DNA of 64,000 nt from Palaemon carinicauda (GCF_036898095.1 NC_090744.1:12475158-12539157); one strand, 5' to 3'; positions 1 through 10,284 are shown, numbered from the stretch's first letter. Numbers and translations are program-made. Notes: generated from the letters alone by a model not told the origin.

Positions 1-60
1 CTGCCTCTTCATAGAGTACCTAGGATCTCTCCTCAGTGTGTCTTTGGCATCAGCCAGGAT

Positions 61-599
61 GCCAGACAAGGTCGTCTCTTCACTCACTGCCAGTCGGAAT
101 GGAAGTGCACCCTTCTTTTTGGACCAAGGCCTTTGTTTTCCCACCTCAAGGTGCACAGGTATGCTTGCCAGACAAGGTCGTCTCTTCACTCACTGCCAGT
201 CGGAATGGAAGTGCACCCTTCTTTTTGGACCAAGGCCTTTGTTTTCCCACCTCAAGGTGCACAGGTATGCTTGCCAGACAAGGTCGTCTCTTCACTCACT
301 GCCAGTCGGAATGGAAGTGCACCCTTCTTTTTGGACCAAGGCCTTTGTTTTCCCACCTCAAGGTGCACAGGTATGCTTGCCAGACAAGGTCGTCTCTTCA
401 CTCACTGCCAGTCGGAATGGAAGTGCACCCTTCTTTTTGGACCAAGGCCTTTGTTTTCCCACCTCAAGGTGCACAGGTATGCTTGCCAGACAAGGTCGTC
501 TCTTCACTCACTGCCAGTCGGAATGGAAGTGCACCCTTCTTTTCTTCTTTTTGGACCAAGGCCTTTATTTTCCCACCTCAAGGTGCACAGGTATGCTTG
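61..599 (+). repeat. 106-bp tandem repeat, five copies
   Basis: Copies begin at 61, 167, 273, 379 and 485, each with GCCAGACAAGGTCGTC; the last carries a short insertion in its CTTCTTTT tract near 538-547. The unit length is not a multiple of three, yet all three forward frames stay open across it, producing long but meaningless reading frames. The array is nearly homogeneous, which implies recent amplification or homogenisation. Confidence 0.95.
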
Positions 600-600
600 A

Positions 601-1164
601 TTGCCTCGCATGCTTTAGGACCAGCATCACTATCTATCCATATGCTATTATCTCTACTTTATTTCCAAAAACATTTTTTTTGTAAAAGTTTCTTTTATGG
701 CTAGTCCCTTATTCTACTATTCATCAAATAGTATATTTTTTAACGTGATTTGAATATTCGACACCTGTTAAATGACTTCACCAGTCACAGTGCCCCTCTA
801 ATTTTATTTTGGACAGTCCGCATTATTGCTATTAATCAGATTGTATACAGTGCCTCTAAAATTTTGTTTTGGCTTATTCCTAGTAATGCTATTAATCAAA
901 TTTTATATTAATTCCTAGTTTGTGAAGCTGGAAATGCCTATTAAAGCTTTTCTGTTAAGGATATTGTATTTAGAAGGAAGGATTAATGTTCAGTGGTTTA
1001 TTGATAAGTGTAGGATGTGTGATAATTTCCTGTGCAACCTTCTAATAACTAAATTCTTTCACCTGTATAAAGCATTCATGTTTTCTGTCTATTCCCTCGC
1101 TCATGTTGAACAGGCTGACATAAGTCTTTTTATAGTTTATATATTAAATATCTGTTTTGGTGTT
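601..1164. other. AT-rich non-coding DNA
   Basis: I see no gene. Two similar segments start TACAGTGCC/CACAGTGCC near 786 and 848, each followed by a TTTTGG-rich stretch and a phrase resembling GCTATTAATCA, which suggests an old short duplication. It is mirrored at about 63,340-63,900. Confidence 0.6.
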
Positions 1165-1352
1165 GTTACCATTTTCAAAATATTTTAATTGTTCATTGCT
1201 TTTCATATTGTTTATTTCTTTAATTTCTTTCCTTGCTGGGATATTTTTCCCTGTTGGAGTTACCATTTTCAAAATATTTTAATTGTTCATTGCTTTTCAT
1301 ATTGTTTATTTCTTTAATTTCTTTCCTTGCTGGGATATTTTTCCCTGTTGGA
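1165..1352 (+). repeat. 94-bp direct duplication inside a LINE tail
   Basis: Two tandem copies start GTTACCATTTTC at 1,165 and 1,259. The duplicated unit includes the CTTGCTGGGATATTTTTCCC portion of the dispersed LINE tail. The mirror copy in the right arm (63,250-63,360) has a single unit, so the duplication is specific to the left arm. Confidence 0.85.
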
Positions 1353-1414
1353 GCCCTTAGGCTTATAACATCTTTCTTTTCCAACTAGGGTTATAGCTTA
1401 GCTAGTAATAATCA
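1195..1414 (+). mobile_element. Dispersed LINE 3' tail copy
   Basis: Contains the tail common to the window: CTTGCTGGGATATTTTTCCC, then GTTGGAGCCC, a GGCTTATA phrase, CCAACTAGGGTTATAGCTTA, and a short AGTAATAAT end. The same tail follows a real LINE reading frame at 48,587-49,530. The mirror copy is at about 63,205-63,330. Confidence 0.75.
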
Positions 1415-1960
1415 TCATGTGACAGACGTCAGCAACATCCTAAGGAGGTTGGCAATCCTTGGACGTTGATGTGCACCGTCTGGAGTTATACTGCTGCAGT
1501 GTGTGAAGCAGAAGGATGATTTCCATCCGTGTCTTTCTGTTCCTGGAAAGGTGCTTGGGCCTTGCCTCTCCCTGGGAACTAAACACACACTCCATGATAG
1601 TATGACCAGGTGATATCTCTTCCCAGTTGCATCGTCACCATTGGACTGAACGACTTTCAAGAACAAGTTCAAGTGCCTTGTCCACTTCTGCTGTTAAATC
1701 TTTGTGTTGGTGTACTGGGACTGGGTTGATATGATGAACAGAGAGAAGCATCTCTTCTGTTTTCCCTTCACACACACTCCCTTCACACACACACATGGAT
1801 GCTTACCCCTCTCATTCATTCAAAACCGAATTGTTCTTAGTTTTCAAATTAGTCGAGGGACTCTTGAAATGAATTATCAGTACTTAGTCTTTTAAAATGG
1901 TTTTTTTTTTATTCAATATCGAACAATGGTTTTTTATAGCTAAGAAAAATACAGAATAAT
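1415..1960. other. Unrecognised moderately complex DNA
   Basis: No recognisable gene. The mirror segment 62,640-63,205 contains a 70-codon open frame that is only partly maintained here; I do not recognise its product and do not call it. In the right arm a segment of about 85 bp around GAATGAGAGGGGTAAGCATC is duplicated (near 62,690-62,850); the left arm has one copy. Confidence 0.5.
1922..1956. repeat. DIRS-end-like motif
   Basis: Reads TATAGCTAAGAAAAATACAG, a diverged version of the TATAGTTAGGAAAAATACAAA motif at the ends of the DIRS elements in this window. The mirror is near 62,585-62,605. It may mark an old element end. Confidence 0.4.
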
Positions 1961-2079
1961 TTAAGTTTCGTTTATTAACTTATTTAAAATCTTGATTAAC
2001 TTGCAAAACCTATATGTAACTGGTGTTAATTCCACTGCAATGTAACTGGTGTTAATTCCACTGCAGGACACTGGTAAAG

Positions 2080-2145
2080 CCAAGAGGTTCATCAGCAGGA
2101 GTACGGTGGTCACGCCCCATGAGCAGGAGAACGGTGCATCTGGAA
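2080..2145 (-). repeat. 28-bp minisatellite progenitor, one to two copies
   Basis: Holds about one and a half units of the sequence that forms a long array in the right arm: GGTCACGCCCCATGAGCAGG flanked by AGCAGGAG repeats. Flanking sequence on both sides matches the right arm. Confidence 0.85.
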
Positions 2146-2551
2146 GACACATTGGACATTGAAGAACGGCGTAAACATAATTAACTAGTATATACAATCA
2201 AATGTAACATTTTGACATGTACTGTAAGTGATAATGGTAATTTATTTAACACATTTATAAACCAATGTTTCTGTAGTTTAACTTACACTTCAACTTGAAA
2301 TTTTAATAATCGGTAATTTAACACATTTATAGTAAACCAATGTTTCTGTAGTTTAACTTACACTTCCACTTGAAATTTTAATAATCACTTTAACAAATGT
2401 TTCACCAAAGTTAAATAACAATTCGTCCTGACAAGCAGAGGTTATTGTAAAAAGTCATATCTTTGAAGCAGCTGAAGATATTATTCACATGAAAAAGACA
2501 ACTATCAAAATAAGTTAAATTTAGGAATATTTAATAGTAAAAAGACTATAC

Positions 2552-2686
2552 ATGTTAAAATTATTTGAACTACATGTTAAAATTATTGTTGAAATAAAAG
2601 CAAAACACAAGAATGATAATGTTAAAATTATTTGAACTACATGTTAAAATTATTGTTGAAATAAAAGCAAAACACAAAAATGATAG
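2552..2686 (+). repeat. 67-bp tandem duplication
   Basis: Two copies of a unit with AATTATTGTTGAAATAAAAG at 2,581 and 2,648. The right arm (61,370-61,660) instead shows a different local amplification of the adjacent sequence AATCCAAGTTTGTAACC, so neighbouring segments were duplicated independently in the two arms. Confidence 0.75.
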
Positions 2687-3060
2687 TCTCAAAAGGACAG
2701 AATAATAGGTTACAAACTTGGATTTCAAGGTTGCCAAATAGAATAGCGGGATAAAACAAAACTGTAAACATGAAACAAGTAAAATCCTATAAAACTCAAA
2801 TGACAATAAAATCTAAAGGTAAACAAAATCTGCAAAACGCAAAAGACCTAAAACAATTTTCAAGGTAAAACAACCTAGAAATAGTTTAATACCGAAAACT
2901 ATAAGATGTAGTTCAAGGTTAGGAAAACAACAATGAATTTCCAAGATCAGAAAAAAATATAAAATTGGAAACCAATTCAGTGTTTAAGAGTATAAAATCA
3001 GAAACCAATTTAAAACAGCAGAAAGATCAGAACAAAGATTTAAAATTAAACTTTATATGA

Positions 3061-3363
3061 AATTGGGAACCAATTTATAGAATTTAATACAGGAAACCTA
3101 TTTGTTTTAAACTATATCGGAAACCAGGAACCAATTTATAGCAGGAAACTTATTTGTTTTAGACTATATCGGAAACAAGGAGGATCCAATTTATAGAATT
3201 TAATACAGGAAACCTATTTGTTTTAGACTAGTTAGACTATATCGGAAACCAGGAACCAATTTATAGCAGGAAACTTATTTGTTTTAGACTATATCGGAAA
3301 CAAGGAGGATCCAATTTATAGAATTTAATACAGGAAACCTATTTGTTTTAGACTATATCGGAC
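3061..3363 (-). repeat. 56/61-bp satellite, short left-arm array
   Basis: About four to five irregular copies of a unit containing CTATTTGTTTTAGACTATAT and CCAATTTATAG. Some copies carry AAGGAGGATCC in place of AGGAACC. It is the counterpart of the long array at 59,870-60,745. Confidence 0.85.
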
Positions 3364-3563
3364 ACCATTTTAAAACAGCAGAAACCAACCAGATAAAATG
3401 GGAAACCATTTTAAAACAGCAGAAACCAACCAGATAAAATGGGAAACCATTTTAAAACAGCAGAAACCAACCAGATAAAATGGGAAACCATTTTAAAACA
3501 GCAGAAACCAACCAGATAAAATGGGAAACCATTTTAAAACAGCAGAAACCAACCAGATAAAAT
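3361..3563 (+). repeat. 41-bp tandem repeat, five copies
   Basis: Units start at about 3,361, 3,400, 3,441, 3,482 and 3,523 with GGGAAACCATTTTAAAACAG; the first is slightly shorter. The right arm has a single related copy near 59,840-59,870, so the expansion is on the left. Confidence 0.9.
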
Positions 3564-3689
3564 CAGACATCAGAATAAAGCAACCAATTTGTTTTAGACC
3601 ATAACATCAGAAACCAATTTAAAAGAAACAATTAAAACCAGATAAAAACATAATCAGAATTCAACCATTTAGGACATACAATTACAACC

Positions 3690-4300
3690 AGATGAAAATT
3701 CAAACAATGTTGGGTCCAACAGTCAACAGCTAAAAAGTGAAAAGTTATATTATCACAATTCAAACAATGTTGGGTCCAACAGTCAACAACTAAAAAGTGA
3801 AAAGTTATATTATCACAATTCAAACAATGTTGGGTCCAACAGTCAACAACTAAAAAGTGAAAAGTTATATTATCACAATTCAAACAATGTTGGGTCCAAC
3901 AGTCAACAAGTAAAAAGTTATATTATCACAATTCAAACAATGTTGGGTCCAACAGTCAACAAGTGAAAAGTTATATTATCTATTTCAAAGTATGACAAAA
4001 ATAACCTGATGCAATAGTCAACAACTTCAGAATTCAGCCATTTAGGACATACAATTACAACCATTATCTATTTCAAAGTATGACAAAAATAACCTGATGC
4101 AATAGTCAACAACTTCAGAATTCAACCATTTAGGACATACAATTACAACCAGATGAAGATTCAAACAATTCAAACAATGTTGGGTCCAACAGTCAACAAC
4201 TAAAAAGTGAAAAGTTATATTATCTATTTCAAAGTATGACAAAAATAACCTGATGCAATAGTCAACAACTAAAAAGTGAAAAGTTATAATAAACATTTGA
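3690..4300 (+). repeat. 60-bp tandem repeat and dispersed fragments
   Basis: Copies with CAAACAATGTTGGGTCCAAC begin at about 3,700, 3,760, 3,820 and 3,880, then break into shorter pieces near 3,930 and 4,170 mixed with an AACCTGATGCAATAGTCAAC unit. Translation of the minus strand gives repeated 20-residue peptides, an artefact of the period. The right arm (59,370-59,690) instead has three copies of the adjoining unit with TTACTGCATCAGGTTATTTT. Confidence 0.88.
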
Positions 4301-5375
4301 TTTTATCTATTTCAAGTATGACAAAAATAACCTGATGCAGTAAAGACTAAGAACAAGCCATAAAATCAGAAAACTGTAAAGGTAGAACAATAATCAGAGC
4401 ACAACGGATGAGTGTCATTGAGGAAGACAGTCTTAGGCTTTGTGACTACTGACGAATCCACTTGACATTCGAATCATCAGAGGACAATGGGATCATCATA
4501 GCGAAGAAAGGGATTTTTTTTTCGAAATAAAAGAAAAAAAAAATAGGGTAAATAAAAGGCTGTAAAAGAAAAAAAAAATAGGGTAAATAAATGGCTGTGA
4601 GGTTTATCATTTTAACTACTCTACTCACCAATTGGCTGCTTTTGTAAGGAATCAATGTTGGGGATTTGTGACCCCATAGAAGCAGTTCTTTCTTTTTATC
4701 CTCTGTTCATCATCTTTGTTGAATACAGCGTCATAAATCAAGCTCATTTTTTTCAACACCTCAGCATGGTAAACCTCTGTAGGGGAAGATTTAACAGATT
4801 AGCATACATTAATCAAGTCAAAATTCATTTAACATTTACAAAACCAGTTACAGAGCCTATTTTCTATTTTCTAAAGTAAATCGAAATCATGAACTAATTT
4901 CTTCCACTATGCAATTCTATTTTCTAAAGTAAATTGAAATCATGAACTAATTTCTTCCATTATGCAAAGCTAAGAAAAAGTAATCTAAAGTCTCCATAGT
5001 CCCTTATTTTCTTAAAAAAAATTATCGTTACTTTAAAGGCATAAAAAAGTAAATTAGAAAAAATAAACGGTGTACTCTGGTTTCCCAAAAAATTTATTTC
5101 AAATTACAACTAAATATCCACATTGTCCTATTATCCACTGCAGAGAATATTATTCTATTGAAATAAGAGTAAAAAGGAAATAAGAGTAAAAAGGAAATAA
5201 GAGTAAAAAGGAAATAAGTAAATTAGAAAAAATAAACGGTGAACTCTGGTTTCCCAAAAAATTTATTTCAAATTACAACTAAATATCCACAAATTATCCT
5301 ATTATCCACTGCATAGAATATTAGATTCTATTGAAATAAGAGTAAAAAAGAAATTTATATAAAGTTTTTAAAAGT
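4301..5375. other. AT-rich non-coding DNA with small duplications
   Basis: No recognisable gene. It holds a duplicated CTGTAAAAGAAAAAAAAAAT-like phrase (about 4,510-4,590), four copies of a 17-bp AAATAAGAGTAAAAAGG unit (5,161-5,217), and a long direct repeat around AAAATTTATTTCAAATTACA (5,080 and 5,255). It is mirrored at 58,530-59,370. Confidence 0.6.
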
Positions 5376-6240
5376 AATATGTATTTTTCCTAGCTATATG
5401 AACCTGAGCAAATGTCTTCAGCAATCTTTAAAATAGAGAGATTCAAGGATTGGTTGGTTGAAATTCACCCTAAAACCAAACTGGTTGTTCCTTTATCTTC
5501 CCTGGAAATGTCAGTCTGCATCATATGGATGAATATACTGTACAAGATTGGTAGGTAGTCAAAGGAGGGATACCTTTCCCCTAAGGAGATTGGGGTCCAG
5601 CATGATACAGTATACTTGCTATATGATAATTGGGTTGGTGTATATTCCAATATTTTCCCCCTCGCCCAAGGAGGATCTCTAGATTCTAAAGAATGGTGCT
5701 CAGAAGTGTAACTTACTGGCATCAAGTCAGATCCAGCAAGTAATGGTTCGATTACTTTGTCCCCCAAGAGAAAGGAAAGAAAGCATGGAGAAGAGCCATT
5801 CATTTTACCTTTCATTCCAGACTTGCAGCCATGCATTACCAGAGATAATATGCTTCCAGTCCCGTGTGAGAGATGGGCTGGCTATGCAACTACATGAGCA
5901 GCCAAGCACAAAAGTGTCGTGATTTGTGGGTATACCTCTGTTGGTAGAAGATCGTGAAGGTTGTTTAGCATTTGCATACCCCAGCTTTCAACACCTGGCT
6001 GACTGGGAGACTCCTCTTTAAAGGCAAGGTGGGGCCTATGCCCATGACTTCATGAGTCCTGGTCTTAGCTGGTACCTCAACACTCAGAAATAGAGGTGTA
6101 CGCTTTACAGAACCCTCACAGATCAGATAATGGAGAATAACCACTGGAGTCATCTCACCTACCCCCTCTATCACAGGAGACACTGGTACTGTACTGGGAA
6201 CGCAGTGGGTGAGCTACCAGCTCCCTTAAAGGGACTACCT
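5376..6240 (-). pseudogene. Decayed DIRS-type element E3: tyrosine recombinase C-terminus and 3' region
   Basis: The minus-strand frame ending near 5,965 contains RTHEVMGIGPTLPLKRSLPV followed by SQVLKAGVCKC. This aligns residue for residue with the region after the catalytic H-x-x-R of the recombinase in element E1 (10,850-10,951), so it is a relic of the same enzyme class, which closes circular cDNA into the genome by site-specific recombination. Box II is degraded: the histidine remains but the arginine of H-x-x-R reads methionine here. Downstream, 5,740-5,850 matches the 3' region of E1 (10,620-10,700) and E2 (21,580-21,690). A terminal motif, GTATTTTTCCTAGCTATAT, lies at 5,382-5,400. No intact frame remains. 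The call rests on comparison within the window. Confidence 0.68.
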
Positions 6241-6800
6241 GCCACACCCTAGGAGGCCCAAGCCTCATTGTTAGCCATCTGCACAACAACATATGTGTTT
6301 CTTACCCTTCTATAGGGTACAGCAATCAATGGGGGGAACCCCACACACCACCAGAACCCTAAAAAAACACGCCAATGGAGATCGCAGGATACTCCCATGG
6401 ACGGAGCCCGGGGCATATACACAAAAGCAGTCAAACTTGAGGGAAACAAAGAGGTAAAAGACTTCATCATTATGTTCTTGGGCGTTAGCAAAACAGACAC
6501 TGCATAAGACTTGGCTCTCAATTTCTCCTTCAAAACATATGCCTACAGCCACAGTGTGTGTATCAACAGCCAGTTTTGCCATAAACTGGTTGTAGCATCC
6601 ACCCTTTTCATTCATCACAGACATCAACAGCCAGCATTTACTTCCTGTAAAGAAAATGAAAAAGATAAAAGCCCTTGTTCATGGAGCAACAGTAAGTCTA
6701 TGCTCATTGCGGCCAAACCCAAAAGTGAAAGGCTTCCAACTGGCAGACAGGTGGGGCTACTCGGTATGCCTGCATCCTTAGACCTTTCCGTATTTTAAAG
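6241..6800 (-). repeat. Dispersed repeat family R1, copy 1
   Basis: Similar in order and wording to 9,050-9,900. Both contain GGGGAACC or GGGAACCACA phrases, an AGAACCC/AGAACCTG step, an AAAAGACTT motif, an ATATGCCT step, a long tract of minus-strand open frame, and an ending close to AAAGGACTAAAGG/AAAGGACGAAAGG. I do not recognise a protein. It is mirrored at about 57,040-57,598. Confidence 0.6.
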
Positions 6801-7089
6801 GACTAAAGGCTTGTACTGTATATGCACAGGAACTACTATTATAATTGAAATTAAATATTAGTTGATGGTAAAGAATAATTGAAGTAAGATTGATACAATC
6901 CATTGGTTTACAAAGAACAACTGAAGTAAAAATTATACCTTTTCTTCTTTGCCCATCTTGGTGCAATTTACAGGTGAGAACAAACTGGTTAAATATTGTT
7001 ATACCTGCTGAGTAATTCAACAGTGATAATGTTTAATAAGATAGGTAATCAGTATACTGTCCCTATATTAAGGAAAACTTTTTAACAAT

Positions 7090-7330
7090 TATTATTATTA
7101 CCAAATCTACAATCCAAGCTGGGAAAACAGGATCCTATGAGCCCATGGGCTCCAAAAGGATAAAAAAGCCCAGTGAGAAAAGGAAATAAAGAAACAGATA
7201 GAACAGTGTGCGTGAATGTACCCTAACGCAAGAGAACTCTAATCCAAGACAGAGCAAGACCATGGTACAAAGGCTGTGGCACTACCCAGACTAAAGAACA
7301 ACGGTTCGATTTTGGAGTGTCCAAGAAAAG
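7090..7330 (-). mobile_element. LINE tail copy with upstream companion, reversed
   Basis: Read on the minus strand it has CACTGGGCTTTTTTATCC, GGAGCCCATGGGCTCATAGG and CCAGCTTGGATTGTAG, ending in ATAATAATAA at 7,090-7,100, which is the 3' end of the family. Upstream lies the companion block shared with 36,890-37,200. The mirror is at 56,510-56,755. Confidence 0.78.
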
Positions 7331-8040
7331 CTGCTTACCATAGCTAAAGTCTCTCTTTTTACACTTACTATATGGAAACTAGCACTGAACAATTACAGTG
7401 GAGTAGTTAACCCCCTGAGTGAAGAATTTTTAGTTACCTTAGTGTTGTCAGGTGGTAAAGGAAAAAGGATAATGTGTAGAGTAGGCCGGACTGTTAGTGT
7501 ACAGTATATGTAGGCAAAGGAAAATGAGTAATAACCAGATGGGGTTCCAATGTTATTACTGTACTATCTGGCCAGTCAAAGGACTCGATAACTCTTTAGC
7601 AGTAGTACCTCAGCAGGTGGCTGGTGCCTTTGCCAACCAACCTACCTACCCACTATTATACAAATACGACAATCAAAAGACTGGTCAATGTAAACATCTT
7701 TACGAAAGATTTTTGAAGAATAAGAGATCTTTAAAAGCCGTTGTATGATGGAATATTGTCTATTTTGTCTCTCGCCATCTGAATGGAGGGAAAGTATAAG
7801 ACTTCTGGATTGTTCGACGGAAACTATCTGTACATATACTTCCTGGTTTCTAGAATGGAGAAAGGTAGCCAGTCAGTTAATAGTTGAACCAGAATGCAAG
7901 TCCCTAATAAAAGGATGAACAGGAAGACGAAAGAAAGAAACAAGGGGAAGAGGTAAGGTAGGTTAAAAAGTAAGTGCAGCTATGGGTGGAAGACATTCCA
8001 GAGTCTTAAGTAATGTCTATATGTTAAATCAATCATGCAC
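7331..8040. repeat. Dispersed repeat family R2
   Basis: Sequence from about 7,331 to 7,700 recurs, diverged, in the central spacer at 35,640-36,000 in the opposite orientation, and again in the right arm at 55,850-56,510. Shared phrases include AACAATTACAGTGGAGTAGT and, on the other strand, CTCTCTGGTTAT/CATCTGGTTATT. An 83-codon open frame at 7,497-7,748 is not convincing as a gene because the mirror copy preserves it no better than the flanks. Confidence 0.6.
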
Positions 8041-9049
8041 TCAGGACTGGTTTATATAGTTAGAAAAAGTATAAATTACTTTTAGAATTAGTAATTTGTT
8101 TCTGTACGGATGCAAATCTTTGTCCCTTAATAGACTTATTCTTAGGAGGGAGGGAATGCCTATAACCAAACTGGTTAATTTGGGATTCGGGGATGTTTAA
8201 CAATCGGTCCATATGAGGAGCAAGTGTTGATTCAAATCAACTACTTATCACTTATCATCAGAATATAGGGCTAGGTTACTGTCAGAGACAAGGGGTCACT
8301 GAAGAAATAGATCTCCAAAAGGCTATTGCGTCTGTAATCCAAGGCACAGTAAATCGATGGGTTTACATTACTATCCACCTTGAGTCTTGTAATAGGAATA
8401 TGATTTCAACCTAGACGGATTGAGGTTTTTAAAAGTTCATAACAAGGTGTCGGTACATACTGGCAGGTGGCAGGGAAGCCCACCTTCCCATCAGCACTCA
8501 GAGTAACCACTTTGACCTTCACCTAGGACTTGCGGTGGATGAAGCGTACAGTCAAACTTGATGCATTTCTGTTTGTATAGTTAGGAAAAATACAAGTTAC
8601 TTTAGCAGAAATGCTACAAGCCCATGGACACCAACAAGGAAAGATGCTCATAAGGAAAGGAAATGCCAAATAAAATATATGTATGTTATCCTAAGGAGGG
8701 AGGAAGTCCCTATAACCAAGTTGTGTGGTATAAAATCACAAAATGTCCAACCACTTCGGCTCTCAGCAATCGAAATTAAATTCAGGTGATAGGTTGGGTT
8801 ACTGTCTGACAACAGTCAACCAGCGGGGCAAAAGATTGTTTGAAGAGTGTGGTCAATATAGAGTATTCACTTCATCCACCCTTCTCTCACAAGGAGGAAG
8901 AGGGAGATATTTCTATACTTCATCACTGCTAAAAAAAACTATTTTGCTATGGTACATAACTTGCATGAACATCCGGTCCAGCGAACGAGTGCTGTACTGG
9001 TAACACTTGGGGTGCAGTCCCCTAAACAAGGTCATAAAGAGCCTACCAA
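8041..9049 (+). repeat. Two tandem relics of DIRS internal-complementary/3' regions
   Basis: Two blocks each start with a variant of the DIRS end motif (TATAGTTAGAAAAAGTATAAA at 8,054 without its last base; TTTGTATAGTTAGGAAAAAT at 8,573). Each continues with an AGGAGGGAGG phrase, CCTATAACCAA, then a GGTTACTGTC segment. In E1 and E2 the same order (motif, then GGAAGTCC-type phrase, then the recombinase) marks the 3' end of the element. These are probably ends of two old DIRS copies whose bodies are lost. They are mirrored at 53,665-54,694. Confidence 0.5.
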
Positions 9050-9926
9050 ATTACCTATGGCCCAAGCCTTTCCTTAAATCAAACTCAACCTTGGCAATCT
9101 GCATGGCAACGGGAAGAGCGCCTCCAACTTTCAATGGGGTGTGGTAAACGATAAGGGAACCACAAATGCCACTAGAACCTGAAAAGCCTGCAGACATAAA
9201 TCCGAGGAATCCTTGTTCCTGACCCATACTCTCAGGGGATCAAGCCAGGGGTGTATGACGTGAAGTGACGGTAGCAGATGCACCCAATGCGAGAACAGAA
9301 GCAAAAGACTTTTATGAGATTCTTGGATGTAGCGAAGACGTCGGTCTCTTCCTCCTCTTTCAACCATATGCCTGTCCCTGCACATCTACATCGGTCTCTT
9401 CCTCCCCTTTTAAGGCATACGCCTGCCCCTGCACAGGAGGCCCAAACCTTCATTGAAAGGGTGGACATTGAAACCGGTTATGTTGAAATCGGCTGTAGAT
9501 CCACAAAGTCTGAGCTTCTAGAGGGCATGATTGTTTGCAATGGATGATTGCAAACAATCATGCCCTCTAGAAGCTTAGACTTTGTGGATCTACAGCCGAT
9601 TTCAACATAACCGGTTTCAATGTCCACCCTTTCAATGACAAGTAGAAATCTTTTGTTTGACAGCCACAATCACAAGCAACAGCCAGATTTTGCTTCCTGC
9701 AAGAAAAAAAAAAAAGGGTTAAAAAAGATTGGTAAAGGCGCAACAGTGCGTTTGTACTCGGTGAAGTCGAAGACAAAAGTGAAGAGCTTTCGACAGTTGA
9801 TGCTACTCCCTTGGGTTCACCGCCTGTCATCAATTACTGTTAACAAATTCAATGACTCTTCCAGTTCTGAAGACATGTTCCCCCTATATTAAAGGACGAA
9901 AGGTTTGTAGTGGTGTTGGAACAAAC
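9050..9926 (-). repeat. Dispersed repeat family R1, copy 2, directly abutting E1
   Basis: Diverged relative of 6,241-6,800, interrupted by a long hairpin (9,452-9,637). It contains two short copies of a CATCTACATCGGTCTCTTCC phrase (9,330-9,420). Its outer end TTAAAGGACGAAAGGTTTGT runs into the left boundary of E1. It is mirrored at 52,881-53,690. Confidence 0.6.
9452..9637. repeat. Near-perfect hairpin with arms of about 90 bp, left arm only
   Basis: The arms 9,452-9,541 and 9,546-9,637 are reverse complements with almost no mismatch, separated by a few bases. Phrases such as GAAACCGGTTATGTTGAAAT appear on both. The right arm has one copy (53,178-53,270) followed by unrelated sequence, so the left copy is a recent inverted duplication. 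Confidence 0.93.
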
Positions 9927-9974
9927 ATGAAAAATTCATAGGTAATTTGTATTTTTCCTAACTATACAAATCTT

Positions 9975-10141
9975 AGCTATTTGATATGGGTTATTACTTT
10001 CGGCGTAGCTGAAATGATGAGCCATTAGAATTTTAATGAGGGTTTACTACCCCACCGCTAGTTAGCGGGGGGTAGGGAGGGTAGCTTGCTACCCCCCCCC
10101 CCTCACACACACACACCTGTGCTTGAGCTCACTTTGCTTTG
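9975..10141 (+). repeat. E1 terminal inverted repeat, left
   Basis: Pairs with 16,815-16,975. Matching blocks include GGTTATTACTTTCGGCGTAG, ATTAGAATTTTAA, GGGTTTACTAC, CTAGTTAGCGGGGGGTAG and CCTGTGCTTGAGCTCACTTT. The outer 48 bp (9,927-9,974) are not shared with the other end, as expected for split DIRS ends. Confidence 0.92.
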
Positions 10142-10185
10142 AAGTAGGACTTCAAGGGGGATAGGGCTGGCAGGCAAGTTTAATT

Positions 10186-10284
10186 AAATAGCTAAGGTTT
10201 GTATAGTTAGGAAAAATGCAAATTACCTATGAATTTGTCATTTGTTCCGTAACTGACATACAAACCACGCTATTTAATATGGGT
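10186..10284. repeat. E1 internal complementary region (fused copy of both ends)
   Basis: Bases 10,186-10,240 are the reverse complement of the left extremity 9,927-9,985, and 10,237-10,284 the reverse complement of the right extremity 16,965-17,005. The two halves meet at GTCATTTG, where the shared CAT (ATG on the other strand) occurs once. In DIRS elements this region is thought to template completion of the ends and to match the closed-circle junction. The few mismatches to the ends indicate time since insertion. Confidence 0.88.

Noticed and set aside
36..704. 222-, 215- and 155-codon frames over the first 0.7 kb
   Set aside because: All arise from the 106-bp tandem repeat and read the same unit in different phases; no domain and no non-repeat conservation.
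922..1188. 88-codon frame with hydrophobic character
   Set aside because: AT-rich chance frame; the mirror region does not keep it and it runs into a LINE tail.
3632..4296. Minus-strand frames with CDNITFHFLVVDCWTQH repeats
   Set aside because: Product of the 60-bp tandem unit; in the right arm the unit is not amplified and the frame is absent.
5465..5836. 123-codon minus-strand frame as an independent gene
   Set aside because: It matches the 3' non-coding portion of E1 and E2; the right-arm copy is broken differently.
7303..7313. tRNA B-box-like GGTTCGATTTT
   Set aside because: No A box at the right distance, no cloverleaf, and other copies of the repeat have a changed box.
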